A stretch of 8,370 nucleotides of DNA from Thiomargarita sp. (GTDB lineage Bacteria; Pseudomonadota; Gammaproteobacteria; Beggiatoales; Beggiatoaceae): assembly GCA_030635005.1 (NCBI GenBank), contig DAOVZS010000087.1:1-8370 (forward strand), in the 5' to 3' direction. Position numbers and translations under genes: made by a program. Positions 1-6,831 of the stretch are shown here, one piece after another. The first letter of the stretch is position 1. Each line of letters starts with the position of its first letter. The notes below the pieces were generated by a model, which saw only the letters and a program-made list of their open reading frames with translations, ran no database searches and was not told the origin of the DNA.

Positions 1-987
1 AATCAGATCTTGTTTTTCACCCGCACTTAAATGAAGTGGTTTGAGTCTGATATCTTTATGGCTATCTTCACCGCCTCCATGGTTGTAAAAATCAATGACT
101 GCTGTCAAAGTCTGTAACATGCCATTATGCATATAGGGTGCCGTGTATTTCAATTCTCGCAATGTGGGTGTCATAAATTTTCCCATATCACTGCCATCTG
201 CGCGATGTGTTTGTATATGTGCCCCTGGATCTCGTTTTAAGTTCATATAGTTTTCAATACCCATGAACATAGCATACGCAATAAACGTTTGATGGCGTAA
301 GGGCTGCAGGAAGACAGCAAGATTTTCAGGTACTCCTGTATTGTGTGCGAGGTTGTCTGATAACAAGGGTCCATCATGACAGATAATACACTGTGCTTTA
401 CCTTCAAAGAGTATTTGTCCGCGTTCTGCTGCCTCGCTCATGTGACCTAAATCAAAAGGAGCATTACGAGAAGTCAAGGTTTTTAAATATTCAGGAATGG
501 CTTGACGGACTTTACCATTAGAAGGTTCACCATATCCCGCTGCCTTAAACATTTCTAAATATTTTGGATCTTGTTTCAGGCGTTCTTGCATGAGACGCAT
601 ATCCATATTCATAATATAGTCTTCGGTGATCATGCCACGCGTCACATCATTAAGATTCGTGCCAATACGCCCATCATGCATCCAAACTGTTTTATGTGCA
701 GTATTAATCATTGTGGGTGCATTGCGAAAATACAAATTACCTGGATACCCGGGTGACAAATCTTCTTTTGAAGAAAATCCATTATCAGGTTGATGACAAG
801 TCGCACAAGATATGGCTGCATCTCCTGATAAGCGTGCATCAAAAAATAATCGCTTTCCGAGTTCCGCTTTGGCTTGGTTAATGTCAAAAGTGGGCAAAGA
901 ACCAATATCCGCTATGATATGAGGTGTACATGCTAGGCTAACTAAGAACGTTATCAATCGAAGAAGCCTAACGGTGTGTTTTCTCAT
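1..987 (-). CDS. Di-haem cytochrome c peroxidase / MauG family protein, C-terminus cut by window edge
   Basis: This gene is open from an ATG at 985-987 to the left edge, giving 329 codons without a stop. Two c-type haem sites are visible: CATCH at residues 61-65 and CIICH at 200-204. The first is followed by the PDNGFS segment usual in this family. A conserved APYMHNG stretch (His287) and FYNHGG follow, then the start of the typical C-terminal helix (LSAGEKQDLI), so only about 20-30 residues should be missing. The N-terminus is basic then hydrophobic (RKHTVRLLRLITFLVSLA), a signal peptide for export to the periplasm, where such enzymes reduce H2O2 with electrons from small cytochromes or oxidise other substrates. 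Cleavage could fall after Ala26; Cys20 sits in a poor lipobox. A clear AGGAG lies nine bases before the ATG. Peroxidase and MauG-type oxidase cannot be separated from this sequence. It may be read through from the glycosyltransferase 60 bases upstream. Confidence 0.9.
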   Translation of the reverse strand, partial: MRKHTVRLLRLITFLVSLACTPHIIADIGSLPTFDINQAKAELGKRLFFDARLSGDAAISCATCHQPDNGFSSKEDLSPGYPGNLYFRNAPTMINTAHKTVWMHDGRIGTNLNDVTRGMITEDYIMNMDMRLMQERLKQDPKYLEMFKAAGYGEPSNGKVRQAIPEYLKTLTSRNAPFDLGHMSEAAERGQILFEGKAQCIICHDGPLLSDNLAHNTGVPENLAVFLQPLRHQTFIAYAMFMGIENYMNLKRDPGAHIQTHRADGSDMGKFMTPTLRELKYTAPYMHNGMLQTLTAVIDFYNHGGGEDSHKDIRLKPLHLSAGEKQDLI

Positions 988-1005
988 TGTATCTTTCTCC
1001 TATAC

Positions 1006-1026
1006 AAAAAAAGTTGATAAACTTTT
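1006..1026 (-). terminator. Weak AT-rich hairpin with T-run, possible terminator or attenuator
   Basis: On the minus strand AAAAGTT and AACTTTT pair around a TATC loop, and the second arm continues into seven T in all. It lies after the glycosyltransferase stop and before the peroxidase ribosome binding site. The seven-pair stem has only one G-C pair, so termination would be inefficient at best. It is the only terminator-like structure I see between these two genes. Confidence 0.25.
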
Positions 1027-1047
1027 GAGAGAATGGGGGGGAAGTCG

Positions 1048-1755
1048 TTAGTTTTTAAAGAGATTATATTTTAAAATACAGTAAATCGCACGTACTCCAT
1101 CTTTCCAATTAATTTTCTTGCCTTCGTCATAAGTACGCCCATAATAAGAAATCCCTACCTCGTAAATCCGACAGCCCCGTTTGGCGAGTTTAGCGGTGAT
1201 TTCAGGTTCAAATCCAAATCTATTTTCATGTATCACAATGGATTGAATGATGTCACGCTTAAATACTTTATAACAGGTTTCCATATCTGTTAAGTTCAGA
1301 TTTGTAAACATATTAGACAGTAGGGTTAGCAGTTGATTGCCTAAACTATGCCAAAAAAACAACACTCTATGTGGTTCGCCGCCTATAAATCGAGAGCCAT
1401 ATACAACATCTGCCTTACCTTCTAAAATGGGTTGGACTAATTTCGGATATTCATTGGGATCATATTCAAGATCTGCATCTTGAATAATCACCAAATCTCC
1501 CGTGGCTGCCTGAATACCCGTTCGTAATGCAGCCCCTTTACCTTGATTAACATCATGATATATCACACGTGCGACCTGTGATTCAAAGGTATTTTTCAAG
1601 ACCTCACGGGTACCATCAGTGGAATAGTCGTCAACAATGATGATTTCTTTATCAGGATAAGGAGAAGCATTCACCTTCCTGATGATGTCATGGATAGTGT
1701 TTTTCTCATTATAACAAGGGATAATAATAGAGAGTGTTGTCATATGCTTGTCCAC
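1048..1755 (-). CDS. Family 2 glycosyltransferase, DPM1-like (polyprenyl-phosphate sugar transferase type)
   Basis: This is a GT-A fold glycosyltransferase of 235 residues. Seen in order: the N-terminal strand SIIIPCYNE (9-17), the nucleotide-binding acidic pair VDDYSTDGT (41-49), NQGKGAALRTG (70-80), the metal-binding DAD motif (93-95), YGSRF (119-123), TDMETCYKVF (157-166) and ENRFGFEPEI (177-186). The last two blocks are typical of the DPM1/polyprenyl-phosphate mannose or glucose synthase branch, which charges an isoprenoid lipid with a sugar on the cytoplasmic face of the membrane. No membrane segment is visible, so it is the soluble type. Sugar and lipid cannot be told from sequence. The longest frame begins with GTG at 1753-1755, directly abutting the TGA of the gene before it (TGAGTG). 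An ATG at 1741-1743, giving a start of MTTLSIII, is equally plausible and looks more like family N-termini. Neither has a strong ribosome binding site, so translation is probably coupled. Confidence 0.9.
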   Translation of the reverse strand: MDKHMTTLSIIIPCYNEKNTIHDIIRKVNASPYPDKEIIIVDDYSTDGTREVLKNTFESQVARVIYHDVNQGKGAALRTGIQAATGDLVIIQDADLEYDPNEYPKLVQPILEGKADVVYGSRFIGGEPHRVLFFWHSLGNQLLTLLSNMFTNLNLTDMETCYKVFKRDIIQSIVIHENRFGFEPEITAKLAKRGCRIYEVGISYYGRTYDEGKKINWKDGVRAIYCILKYNLFKN

Positions 1756-2556
1756 TCAATCTTCAACATGTACCATAGGGACTGCATCCTGACGAATGGC
1801 ATGCAATATCTTGAGTATGCCATTTTGATATTCAAGCACTACTTTTTTGATCGCGTCGTCATCCTTTAAAGTATCTATTAACAGTGCATCTAAATCTTTC
1901 AGCCCTTGATCGAAAAATAAATCAATATCTTTAGGAGAAGGATTGGTCAAAATAACCGAAGTATCAATGATTTCGTTTTCTTTTTTAAAAGAAGAAAATT
2001 CACATTCCAATAAATTTTCGTCACATCTTTGCGTTGCCATTAAAGATTTAATGTGAGCTTTAAACGCATCATAATCACTGATTTCATCCTGAAAAGCATG
2101 ACAAAACTTGCCCACTAGAAATACGCCCGCGCCTATGAGCAATATACTTAAAGAGTCAATATTTTTTTTGCGTTCTTCTTCAGGTGCTGCACTGACTAAA
2201 GAAGATAATTTTTGAAGAATGTTCTGATCTTCTGGCGTGTTAAAATTGAGATCGTAAATAATATTAATCCCATTATATTCTCGCACGGGCATTTCACGAG
2301 TCTCATCTAAAGGAATCACGTCACCCTTTTCAAATAATTCTCCTGTACCTTTAACAATATACACGCCATCTTCTATCGCCACCACTTCTGCTGAAATAAA
2401 ACGTCCCGAATCGGGTAAGCGGGGATCATGTTCAATCCCTATGGGTAGAAAATGTGTATTAATTTGTTCAGCTAAGGTATTTAAAGCCTCTTCGCTTAAA
2501 ACATCTTTTTCACCGTTGACTTGCGAGGAGGCTAAGGTCATTTCAACTTTTTTCAT
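1756..2556 (-). CDS. Unrecognised 266-residue protein, likely partner of the dynamin-like GTPase
   Basis: I do not recognise this family with confidence. Residues 1-35 are polar. Residues about 36-85 form a compact block (IEHDPRLPDSGRFISAEVV, then EDGVYIVKG and ELFEKGD), which looks like a small beta-rich domain. Residues 104-133 are charged and helical. A single hydrophobic stretch at 135-149 (SLSILLIGAGVFLVG) could be one membrane segment or a buried helix. The C-terminal half (about 155-260) is acidic and helix-rich. There is no signal peptide and no recognisable catalytic motif. The ATG at 2554-2556 has AAGGA five bases upstream and lies inside the end of the GTPase gene (14-base overlap), which argues for joint production and probably joint function. 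The block around 40-80 faintly recalls prohead-protease/S78 N-terminal sequence, but the family's catalytic motifs are not visible and no phage genes are nearby. Confidence 0.75.
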   Translation of the reverse strand: MKKVEMTLASSQVNGEKDVLSEEALNTLAEQINTHFLPIGIEHDPRLPDSGRFISAEVVAIEDGVYIVKGTGELFEKGDVIPLDETREMPVREYNGINIIYDLNFNTPEDQNILQKLSSLVSAAPEEERKKNIDSLSILLIGAGVFLVGKFCHAFQDEISDYDAFKAHIKSLMATQRCDENLLECEFSSFKKENEIIDTSVILTNPSPKDIDLFFDQGLKDLDALLIDTLKDDDAIKKVVLEYQNGILKILHAIRQDAVPMVHVED

Positions 2557-3973
2557 TATATTCCTTGACTGTTCCGGAAGGATTGGTAAAACTATCGTTT
2601 AATTGTTCTACATATTGATTCACATTATTTAAAATTTCACCGATTTGTTTGCGCATTTTCTTACCCCAACCCACAGGTTGATGAATAAATAAAATCAAAA
2701 GCGCACGCCAAGACGATGTATTTTTACGAAAAGCACGCATGATACCATCTCGCGTAAATTCTTCTGTGATCGTCGTACGAATATGCTTAAGCATTCTCTC
2801 TCTTACCATGCTGCAAATCTTAAGATGTAAAAAAATCATACTCACAATCAATAGACTACTGAATATTTTAAATGTGAGGGGTTGTGACAGATCGGGTATA
2901 CTCATTTGAGTAGTCGCCAACCATAACCCTCCAAAAATAGCTAAAAATGTCACTACTCCTAATTCTGTCCAATACACCATTTTTTTCCATTCTTGAATCA
3001 AATCTTGTAATTGTGGCACAATCGTATATTCAAGTTTTTTTGCAGCTTCTTCAAGCATACCGATGACACGATAAGCCCGTTCTCTTCCAATCGTGCCCAT
3101 ACGTTCATGAATTTCTTTAAGATCGGCTTGACACTTTTTATTAATACGTTCAGTAATGGGGGTTTCTTTAATAGGGATACAGCGTTCAGGATTGTAAATA
3201 CGAAAAAAACGTCCTGTTGTCAAACCAGCCTGTGCTAAGGATCTTTGCCATGCTGCCACCACCTCTTCAGGATTATCTTCTCGGGTGGTAATATCCATTT
3301 GGTTTAAAATATATAAAAATTTATTTGAATCTGGACGTTCAATGGTATTGGCGACTAAATGTTTTAAAGTGTCACGCATCGTTCCAGGTTCAGGATGACG
3401 TGCGTCGAAAAAAACCAGCACTAAATCTGATAAAGCAATAATATGTTCTGTGAGACGTAAAGTAGAACTTCGTTGCCTATCCGCATCAAATCCAGGAGAA
3501 TCAATTAAAATTTTTCCCCGTACTTGTTCACTGGGACAGGTTTTTAATTGTAAATAAGCATCAATACGTTGATCATTTTCAGCTGTTAATTCAAGAATAT
3601 CACGACTGATGCGATAAAAAGGAAAACGGGGATCAGCATCTAACGCAATACCCGGTAATGTTTTAATCTGATCATCGCTGCTAAAACAAATCACTGTAAA
3701 TTTATCATCAAGTGCTTGTGTGGCGGTTTGTTGTAAATCATGTTTAAGATAATGATTGATAAACGTTGATTTCCCTGATGAATATGCTCCCAGCACTGAA
3801 ATCATAGGCCACCATGATAAGCGTGTCGCATAAGATTCATCTGGACTTAAAAAACCTAATTTGTACGCAACTTTATCAAGAAGACGAAAACTATCTACGA
3901 TTTCAGGGAAAATCGTATGTTCTTCTTTAAGATGTTCTTTTAATTTGTTGAGTCTTGTGTCAAGTCGTGACAT
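2543..3973 (-). CDS. Dynamin-superfamily GTPase, EHD-like, membrane-anchored
   Basis: This 476-residue GTPase has an ordered set of GTP-binding motifs: P-loop GAYSSGKST (62-70), G3 DSPG (158-161) and G4 NQMD (224-227). The stretch after the P-loop (DDKFTVICF at 89-97, LPGIALDADPRFPF at 106-119) follows the pattern of eukaryotic EHD proteins (RF.V.. then PGNAL..D...PF), as does GRFFRIYNPE (254-263) after G4. That places it nearer EHD/bacterial dynamin-like proteins than Era/EngA-type GTPases. Residues 1-40 are charged helix. Two hydrophobic segments (about 334-355 and 368-388) followed by basic helices indicate a membrane hairpin in the C-terminal part. Family members oligomerise on membranes and use GTP or ATP hydrolysis to bend, tubulate or fuse them; the role here is unknown. 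The ATG at 3971-3973 has a strong GGAGG four bases upstream. The gene overlaps ribF by 34 bases and the next gene by 14, so it sits inside the same transcription unit. Confidence 0.88.
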   Translation of the reverse strand: MSRLDTRLNKLKEHLKEEHTIFPEIVDSFRLLDKVAYKLGFLSPDESYATRLSWWPMISVLGAYSSGKSTFINHYLKHDLQQTATQALDDKFTVICFSSDDQIKTLPGIALDADPRFPFYRISRDILELTAENDQRIDAYLQLKTCPSEQVRGKILIDSPGFDADRQRSSTLRLTEHIIALSDLVLVFFDARHPEPGTMRDTLKHLVANTIERPDSNKFLYILNQMDITTREDNPEEVVAAWQRSLAQAGLTTGRFFRIYNPERCIPIKETPITERINKKCQADLKEIHERMGTIGRERAYRVIGMLEEAAKKLEYTIVPQLQDLIQEWKKMVYWTELGVVTFLAIFGGLWLATTQMSIPDLSQPLTFKIFSSLLIVSMIFLHLKICSMVRERMLKHIRTTITEEFTRDGIMRAFRKNTSSWRALLILFIHQPVGWGKKMRKQIGEILNNVNQYVEQLNDSFTNPSGTVKEYNEKS

Positions 3974-4920
3974 ATTACCTCCGCCTTAAGTTTAGATGTG
4001 AAAAATCTGCTTCTTGCAACTTTAACATCTTTTTCAATCTGTCTTTTAAGAGCTTCAAAAGACATAAAGTGCTGTTCATCGCGTATTTTATGCACAAATT
4101 CTATTTCAACATATCGCCCATAAATATTTTGATTAAAATCAAATATATGGACTTCTAATAACAAGGTATGACCATCCACTGTTGGACGTTTTCCTAAATT
4201 GGCAATAGCAGGTAAAGGTTTTTCTGTGATTCCATGCATTTTGACTGCAAATACACCCTGCAAAGGAGATACTTTACGGTGCAGAAAAATATTAGCGGTA
4301 GGAAATCCTATGGTACGTCCTCGTTGGGCTCCAGCTGAAATTCTTCCCCACAAGGTATAAGGACGTCCTAATAATTTAGCCACACATGTTAAATTGCCTT
4401 GTCGCAAAGCATAACGCACACGAGTACTGCTCACCCGTTGCTCTTCCAAGATAAAAGTATGTTGACTTTCTATTGTAAACCCATACTGTTCGCCTGCTTT
4501 TTGTAAGGTAGAAAAATTACCCTGACGCCCTTTCCCAAAACAAAAATCATCACCAACAACCAAGTGACGTACCCCTAAACCCTCTACTAATACATCTTGA
4601 ATAAAGTCAGTTGCTGATAATGCAGCCAACTGTGCGTTAAAACGCAAGCATAAGACTTGTTCAACACCATACTGATGCAATGTCGTAATTTTTTCACGCA
4701 ACCGACTTAAACGTGTGGGTGCAGTATTGGCCCGCCAAAATTCCTGTGGTTGGGGTTCAAAAATAATGACCACCATAGGCACTTGTAATATTTTGGCTTT
4801 AACAGACAATTGTTGCAAAATAGCTTGATGACCTAAATGTACGCCATCAAAATTACCTATTGTGGCCACACAAGCTTGAGGGTAGGAACGTAATTGAGAG
4901 AGATTCCTAATCAATTTCAT
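3940..4920 (-). CDS. ribF: Bifunctional riboflavin kinase / FAD synthetase RibF
   Basis: RibF phosphorylates riboflavin to FMN and adenylates FMN to FAD in the cytoplasm. The N-terminal nucleotidyltransferase half shows GNFDGVHLGH (22-31), the FEPQPQEFW block, VGDDFCFGKGRQG and SSTRVR. The C-terminal riboflavin kinase half shows LGRPYTLWGRI, the GRTIGFPTANI nucleotide-binding loop, GVFAVKM and ANLGKRPTV, and ends in the usual FEALKRQIEKD helix. At 326 residues it is slightly longer than the common ~310. The last ~19 residues (from TSKLKAEV) extend past the conserved end, and the last ten codons overlap the GTPase gene. The ATG at 4918-4920 is one base after the murJ TAA and has no clear ribosome binding site (upstream GAAATAAA), so its translation probably depends on ribosomes finishing murJ. 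The order murJ-ribF is common in gammaproteobacteria. Confidence 0.97.
   Translation of the reverse strand: MKLIRNLSQLRSYPQACVATIGNFDGVHLGHQAILQQLSVKAKILQVPMVVIIFEPQPQEFWRANTAPTRLSRLREKITTLHQYGVEQVLCLRFNAQLAALSATDFIQDVLVEGLGVRHLVVGDDFCFGKGRQGNFSTLQKAGEQYGFTIESQHTFILEEQRVSSTRVRYALRQGNLTCVAKLLGRPYTLWGRISAGAQRGRTIGFPTANIFLHRKVSPLQGVFAVKMHGITEKPLPAIANLGKRPTVDGHTLLLEVHIFDFNQNIYGRYVEIEFVHKIRDEQHFMSFEALKRQIEKDVKVARSRFFTSKLKAEVICHDLTQDSTN
3977..3987 (-). promoter_or_regulatory. Strong ribosome binding site of the dynamin-like gene, inside ribF
   Basis: On the minus strand AAGGCGGAGGT stands four bases (counting from GGAGG) before the ATG at 3971-3973. It lies within the codons for the non-conserved RibF tail. 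It is the best Shine-Dalgarno sequence of the minus-strand run, suggesting the GTPase can be translated strongly and independently of ribF. Confidence 0.7.
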
Positions 4921-4921
4921 T

Positions 4922-6457
4922 TTATTTCAAAATAACATGGCGTAAACGAAAACCAAAAATGGCTAAACTGGCAAAATACACCAACATTCCTGCAATAATC
5001 CAAGCTGATAAATGTAAAATTTGTTCTAAAGTCCCTCTATTCAACCAATCTGACAATGATCCGCTTCCCCACCAGAGTAACAATGCCATGACACTATTAG
5101 CAAATATAATACGCCCTAAAAAAATACGCCAACCTGGTTCTGGTTGAAAAACCTTCTCTTGACGTAAGCCACGATATAATAATCCTGCATTTAATAATGC
5201 TGCTAATGAGGTTGCTAATGCTAAACCCGCATGTGCTAAGGGGATAATAAAAGCGATATTTAATATAATATTAGTCAACATCGCAACCACGGCAATTTTG
5301 ACAGGTGTACGGGTATCTTGACGCGAATAAAATCCTGACGCCAACACTTTAATTAACACAAAACCAACTAATCCAAAGGCATAAGCGATTAAACTCCGTG
5401 CAGTCATCATAACCTCATGTGTTCCAAATTTTTCATTATGAAACAAAGTAGTTAATATCGGTTCTGCTAATATGATCAAACCCAACATCGAAGGAATGGC
5501 AATTAAAAATACACAACGTAACGCCCAATCTAAGGTTTTATTAAACGTGTGCATATCATTTTTTGCCACAGATCTTGATAAATCGGGTAACATCACCGTT
5601 GCCAAAGCAAGTCCAAAGATGCCTAATGGAAATTCCATTAAGCGATCAGAATAATATAACCAAGATACGCTCCCTGAGACCAAAAAAGAGGCCATCAAGG
5701 TATCTATTAATAAATTAATTTGAGAGACTGATACCCCAAACAAAGCAGGTATCATTAAACGATAAATCTGCTTAATGCCTTCATCATGTCGATTAAATCG
5801 GGGACGTGGTAATAAATGCAAGCGATATAAGAAGGGTAATTGAAAAACTAATTGTATAATACCGCCAAAAAATATAGCATACGCCAACGCCATCACAGGT
5901 TGATCAAAATAAGGAGCAAACCATACAGCTGCCACAATCATACACACATTGAGCAAGACAGGAGTTAAAGCAGGTACCGCAAAACGTCCATAAGTATTTA
6001 ACACCGCACCTGCAAAAGCAGTTAAGGCGATAAACAATAAATAAGGAAAAGTAATTTGCAACATTGCAACTGTGAGATCATACTTCACTTTATCTTGAAA
6101 AAAACCAGGTGCAAAAATAAATACTAATATGGGTGCGAGCAATAGCCCTATCATTGTCACCGCAAGCAATATGCTACCTAAACTGCCTGCAACATGATCC
6201 ACTAAATGCTTGACATCAGTGGGAGAACGTTTCGTTTTATACTCTGTCAAAACTGGCGTGAATGCTTGTGAAAAAGCCCCTTCTGCAAACAATCTACGCA
6301 TAAAATTGGGAATTTTAAAAGCAATAAAAAATGCATCTGTACTTGCACTTGCTCCAAAAACATGTGCAATGACTACATCACGAATAAACCCTAAAATACG
6401 GGAAATAAAGGTGAGTCCACCGACGACAGCAGTAGATTTAAGAAGTTTATTACTCAA
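4922..6457 (-). CDS. murJ: Lipid II flippase MurJ
   Basis: MurJ (MviN) of the MOP exporter superfamily moves lipid II, the peptidoglycan precursor, across the inner membrane. The 511-residue length and about 14 hydrophobic segments along the chain match the family. The N-terminus is canonical: ISRILGFIRD, FGASASTDAFFIAFK, NFMRRLF, then AEGAFSQAF. Arg20, Arg26 and Arg54 align with the functionally required Arg18, Arg24 and Arg52 of E. coli MurJ, with a constant offset of two. Later family blocks such as SDRLMEFPLGIFGLALATV are intact. The start is TTG at 6455-6457. A TAG in the same frame lies 9 bases further upstream, the next internal Met is residue 53, and AGGA stands seven bases before the TTG, so the rare start is well supported. 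The gene begins 13 bases after the stop of the 90-residue protein and ends one base before ribF. Confidence 0.97.
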   Translation of the reverse strand: MSNKLLKSTAVVGGLTFISRILGFIRDVVIAHVFGASASTDAFFIAFKIPNFMRRLFAEGAFSQAFTPVLTEYKTKRSPTDVKHLVDHVAGSLGSILLAVTMIGLLLAPILVFIFAPGFFQDKVKYDLTVAMLQITFPYLLFIALTAFAGAVLNTYGRFAVPALTPVLLNVCMIVAAVWFAPYFDQPVMALAYAIFFGGIIQLVFQLPFLYRLHLLPRPRFNRHDEGIKQIYRLMIPALFGVSVSQINLLIDTLMASFLVSGSVSWLYYSDRLMEFPLGIFGLALATVMLPDLSRSVAKNDMHTFNKTLDWALRCVFLIAIPSMLGLIILAEPILTTLFHNEKFGTHEVMMTARSLIAYAFGLVGFVLIKVLASGFYSRQDTRTPVKIAVVAMLTNIILNIAFIIPLAHAGLALATSLAALLNAGLLYRGLRQEKVFQPEPGWRIFLGRIIFANSVMALLLWWGSGSLSDWLNRGTLEQILHLSAWIIAGMLVYFASLAIFGFRLRHVILK

Positions 6458-6470
6458 AGGATTGTCCTAA

Positions 6471-6743
6471 TCAGCGTGTAGGGCGATGAATATTGACCTT
6501 ATGGGTATTTTGAGGTTCATCAGTATAATGTGGACGTGCTGAGGTACTCATGCCTTCAGCCTTTGCCAATTCTTGTTCACGTGTTGTAATAAGCATAAGA
6601 CATAACCTAACATCTTGAACAGTCTGTTCAGATAAAGGATATTTATCCCTTGAATTTGGGGTAATCTCCTTAATAATATTGCTTAAAACCTTACGCATAC
6701 TGACCATAATCTGTTGTTCTTTAGAGAGTTCATCAAAACCCAT
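6471..6743 (-). CDS. Conserved ~90-residue protein of unknown function
   Basis: This is a small soluble protein. The pattern (SKEQQIMVSMRKVLSNIIKE, TPNSRDKYPLSEQTVQDVRL, CLMLITTREQELA, RPHYTDEP) resembles a short protein found in gammaproteobacteria that is sometimes labelled as a segregation/condensation protein; that memory is not firm and the label says little about function. The first two thirds look helical and the tail is proline- and charge-rich. The frame can be extended one codon to a TTG at 6744-6746, but I choose the ATG at 6741-6743 because GAGGA lies seven bases before it, whereas it would be only four from the TTG. It is the first gene of the minus-strand run, 13 bases before murJ, and would be co-transcribed with it. 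There is no signal peptide or membrane segment. Confidence 0.8.
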   Translation of the reverse strand: MGFDELSKEQQIMVSMRKVLSNIIKEITPNSRDKYPLSEQTVQDVRLCLMLITTREQELAKAEGMSTSARPHYTDEPQNTHKVNIHRPTR

Positions 6744-6765
6744 CAATTTTTCCTCATTATTAAAC

Positions 6766-6792
6766 TTGTCATTAAAAACTATATAGTATAAC
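6766..6792 (+). promoter_or_regulatory. Candidate promoter for the receiver-cyclase pair
   Basis: TTGTCA (6766-6771, 5/6 match to -35) and TATAAC (6787-6792, 5/6 match to -10) are separated by 15 bases. The spacing is slightly short. Downstream, AAGCA-AAAA-TGCTT (6805-6818) forms a small hairpin immediately before the AGGAG ribosome binding site at 6819-6823. Confidence 0.4.
6778..6787. repeat. Ten-base palindrome ACTATATAGT in the divergent promoter region
   Basis: This is a perfect self-complementary 10-mer midway between the two divergent start codons. It overlaps the candidate -10 sequences of both directions. It could be an operator, or simply a by-product of two AT-rich -10 elements facing each other. 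Confidence 0.35.
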
Positions 6793-6810
6793 CTATCTAT
6801 ATTAAAGCAA
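6785..6810 (-). promoter_or_regulatory. Candidate promoter for the murJ-ribF-dynamin run
   Basis: Read on the minus strand, TTGCTT (6805-6810) is followed after 14 bases by TATACT (6785-6790), a 5/6 match to the -10 consensus. The spacing is short of the ideal 17, so this is tentative. No other promoter-like sequence stands out ahead of the first minus-strand gene. Confidence 0.3.
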
Positions 6811-6831
6811 AAATGCTTAGGAGATCATTGA

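Noticed and set aside
708..905. Minus-strand 65-codon open frame inside the peroxidase region
   Set aside because: It is in a different frame from the haem-binding protein, which is supported by two CXXCH motifs, a signal peptide and a ribosome binding site.
1035..1041. Run of seven G between the glycosyltransferase and the peroxidase
   Set aside because: It is a short homopolymer in an intergenic stretch. It could be slippage-prone or a sequencing error, but no gene frame crosses it, so there is no sign of phase variation.
1756..2556. Phage prohead protease or other phage gene
   Set aside because: The block at residues 40-80 has only a faint resemblance. Catalytic motifs are not visible and there are no phage structural genes or attachment sites around it.
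6210..6470. Plus-strand open frame of 86 codons opposite the murJ start
   Set aside because: It lies antisense to the conserved N-terminal part of murJ, has no ribosome binding site and resembles no protein. It is a shadow of the coding strand, as are the plus-strand frames at 571-756, 3011-3238, 3955-4158, 4959-5147 and 5472-5654.
6471..6743. Naming the small protein ScpA (segregation and condensation protein A)
   Set aside because: True ScpA is a kleisin of about 230-280 residues. This 90-residue protein shows no kleisin ends, so the name would mislead.
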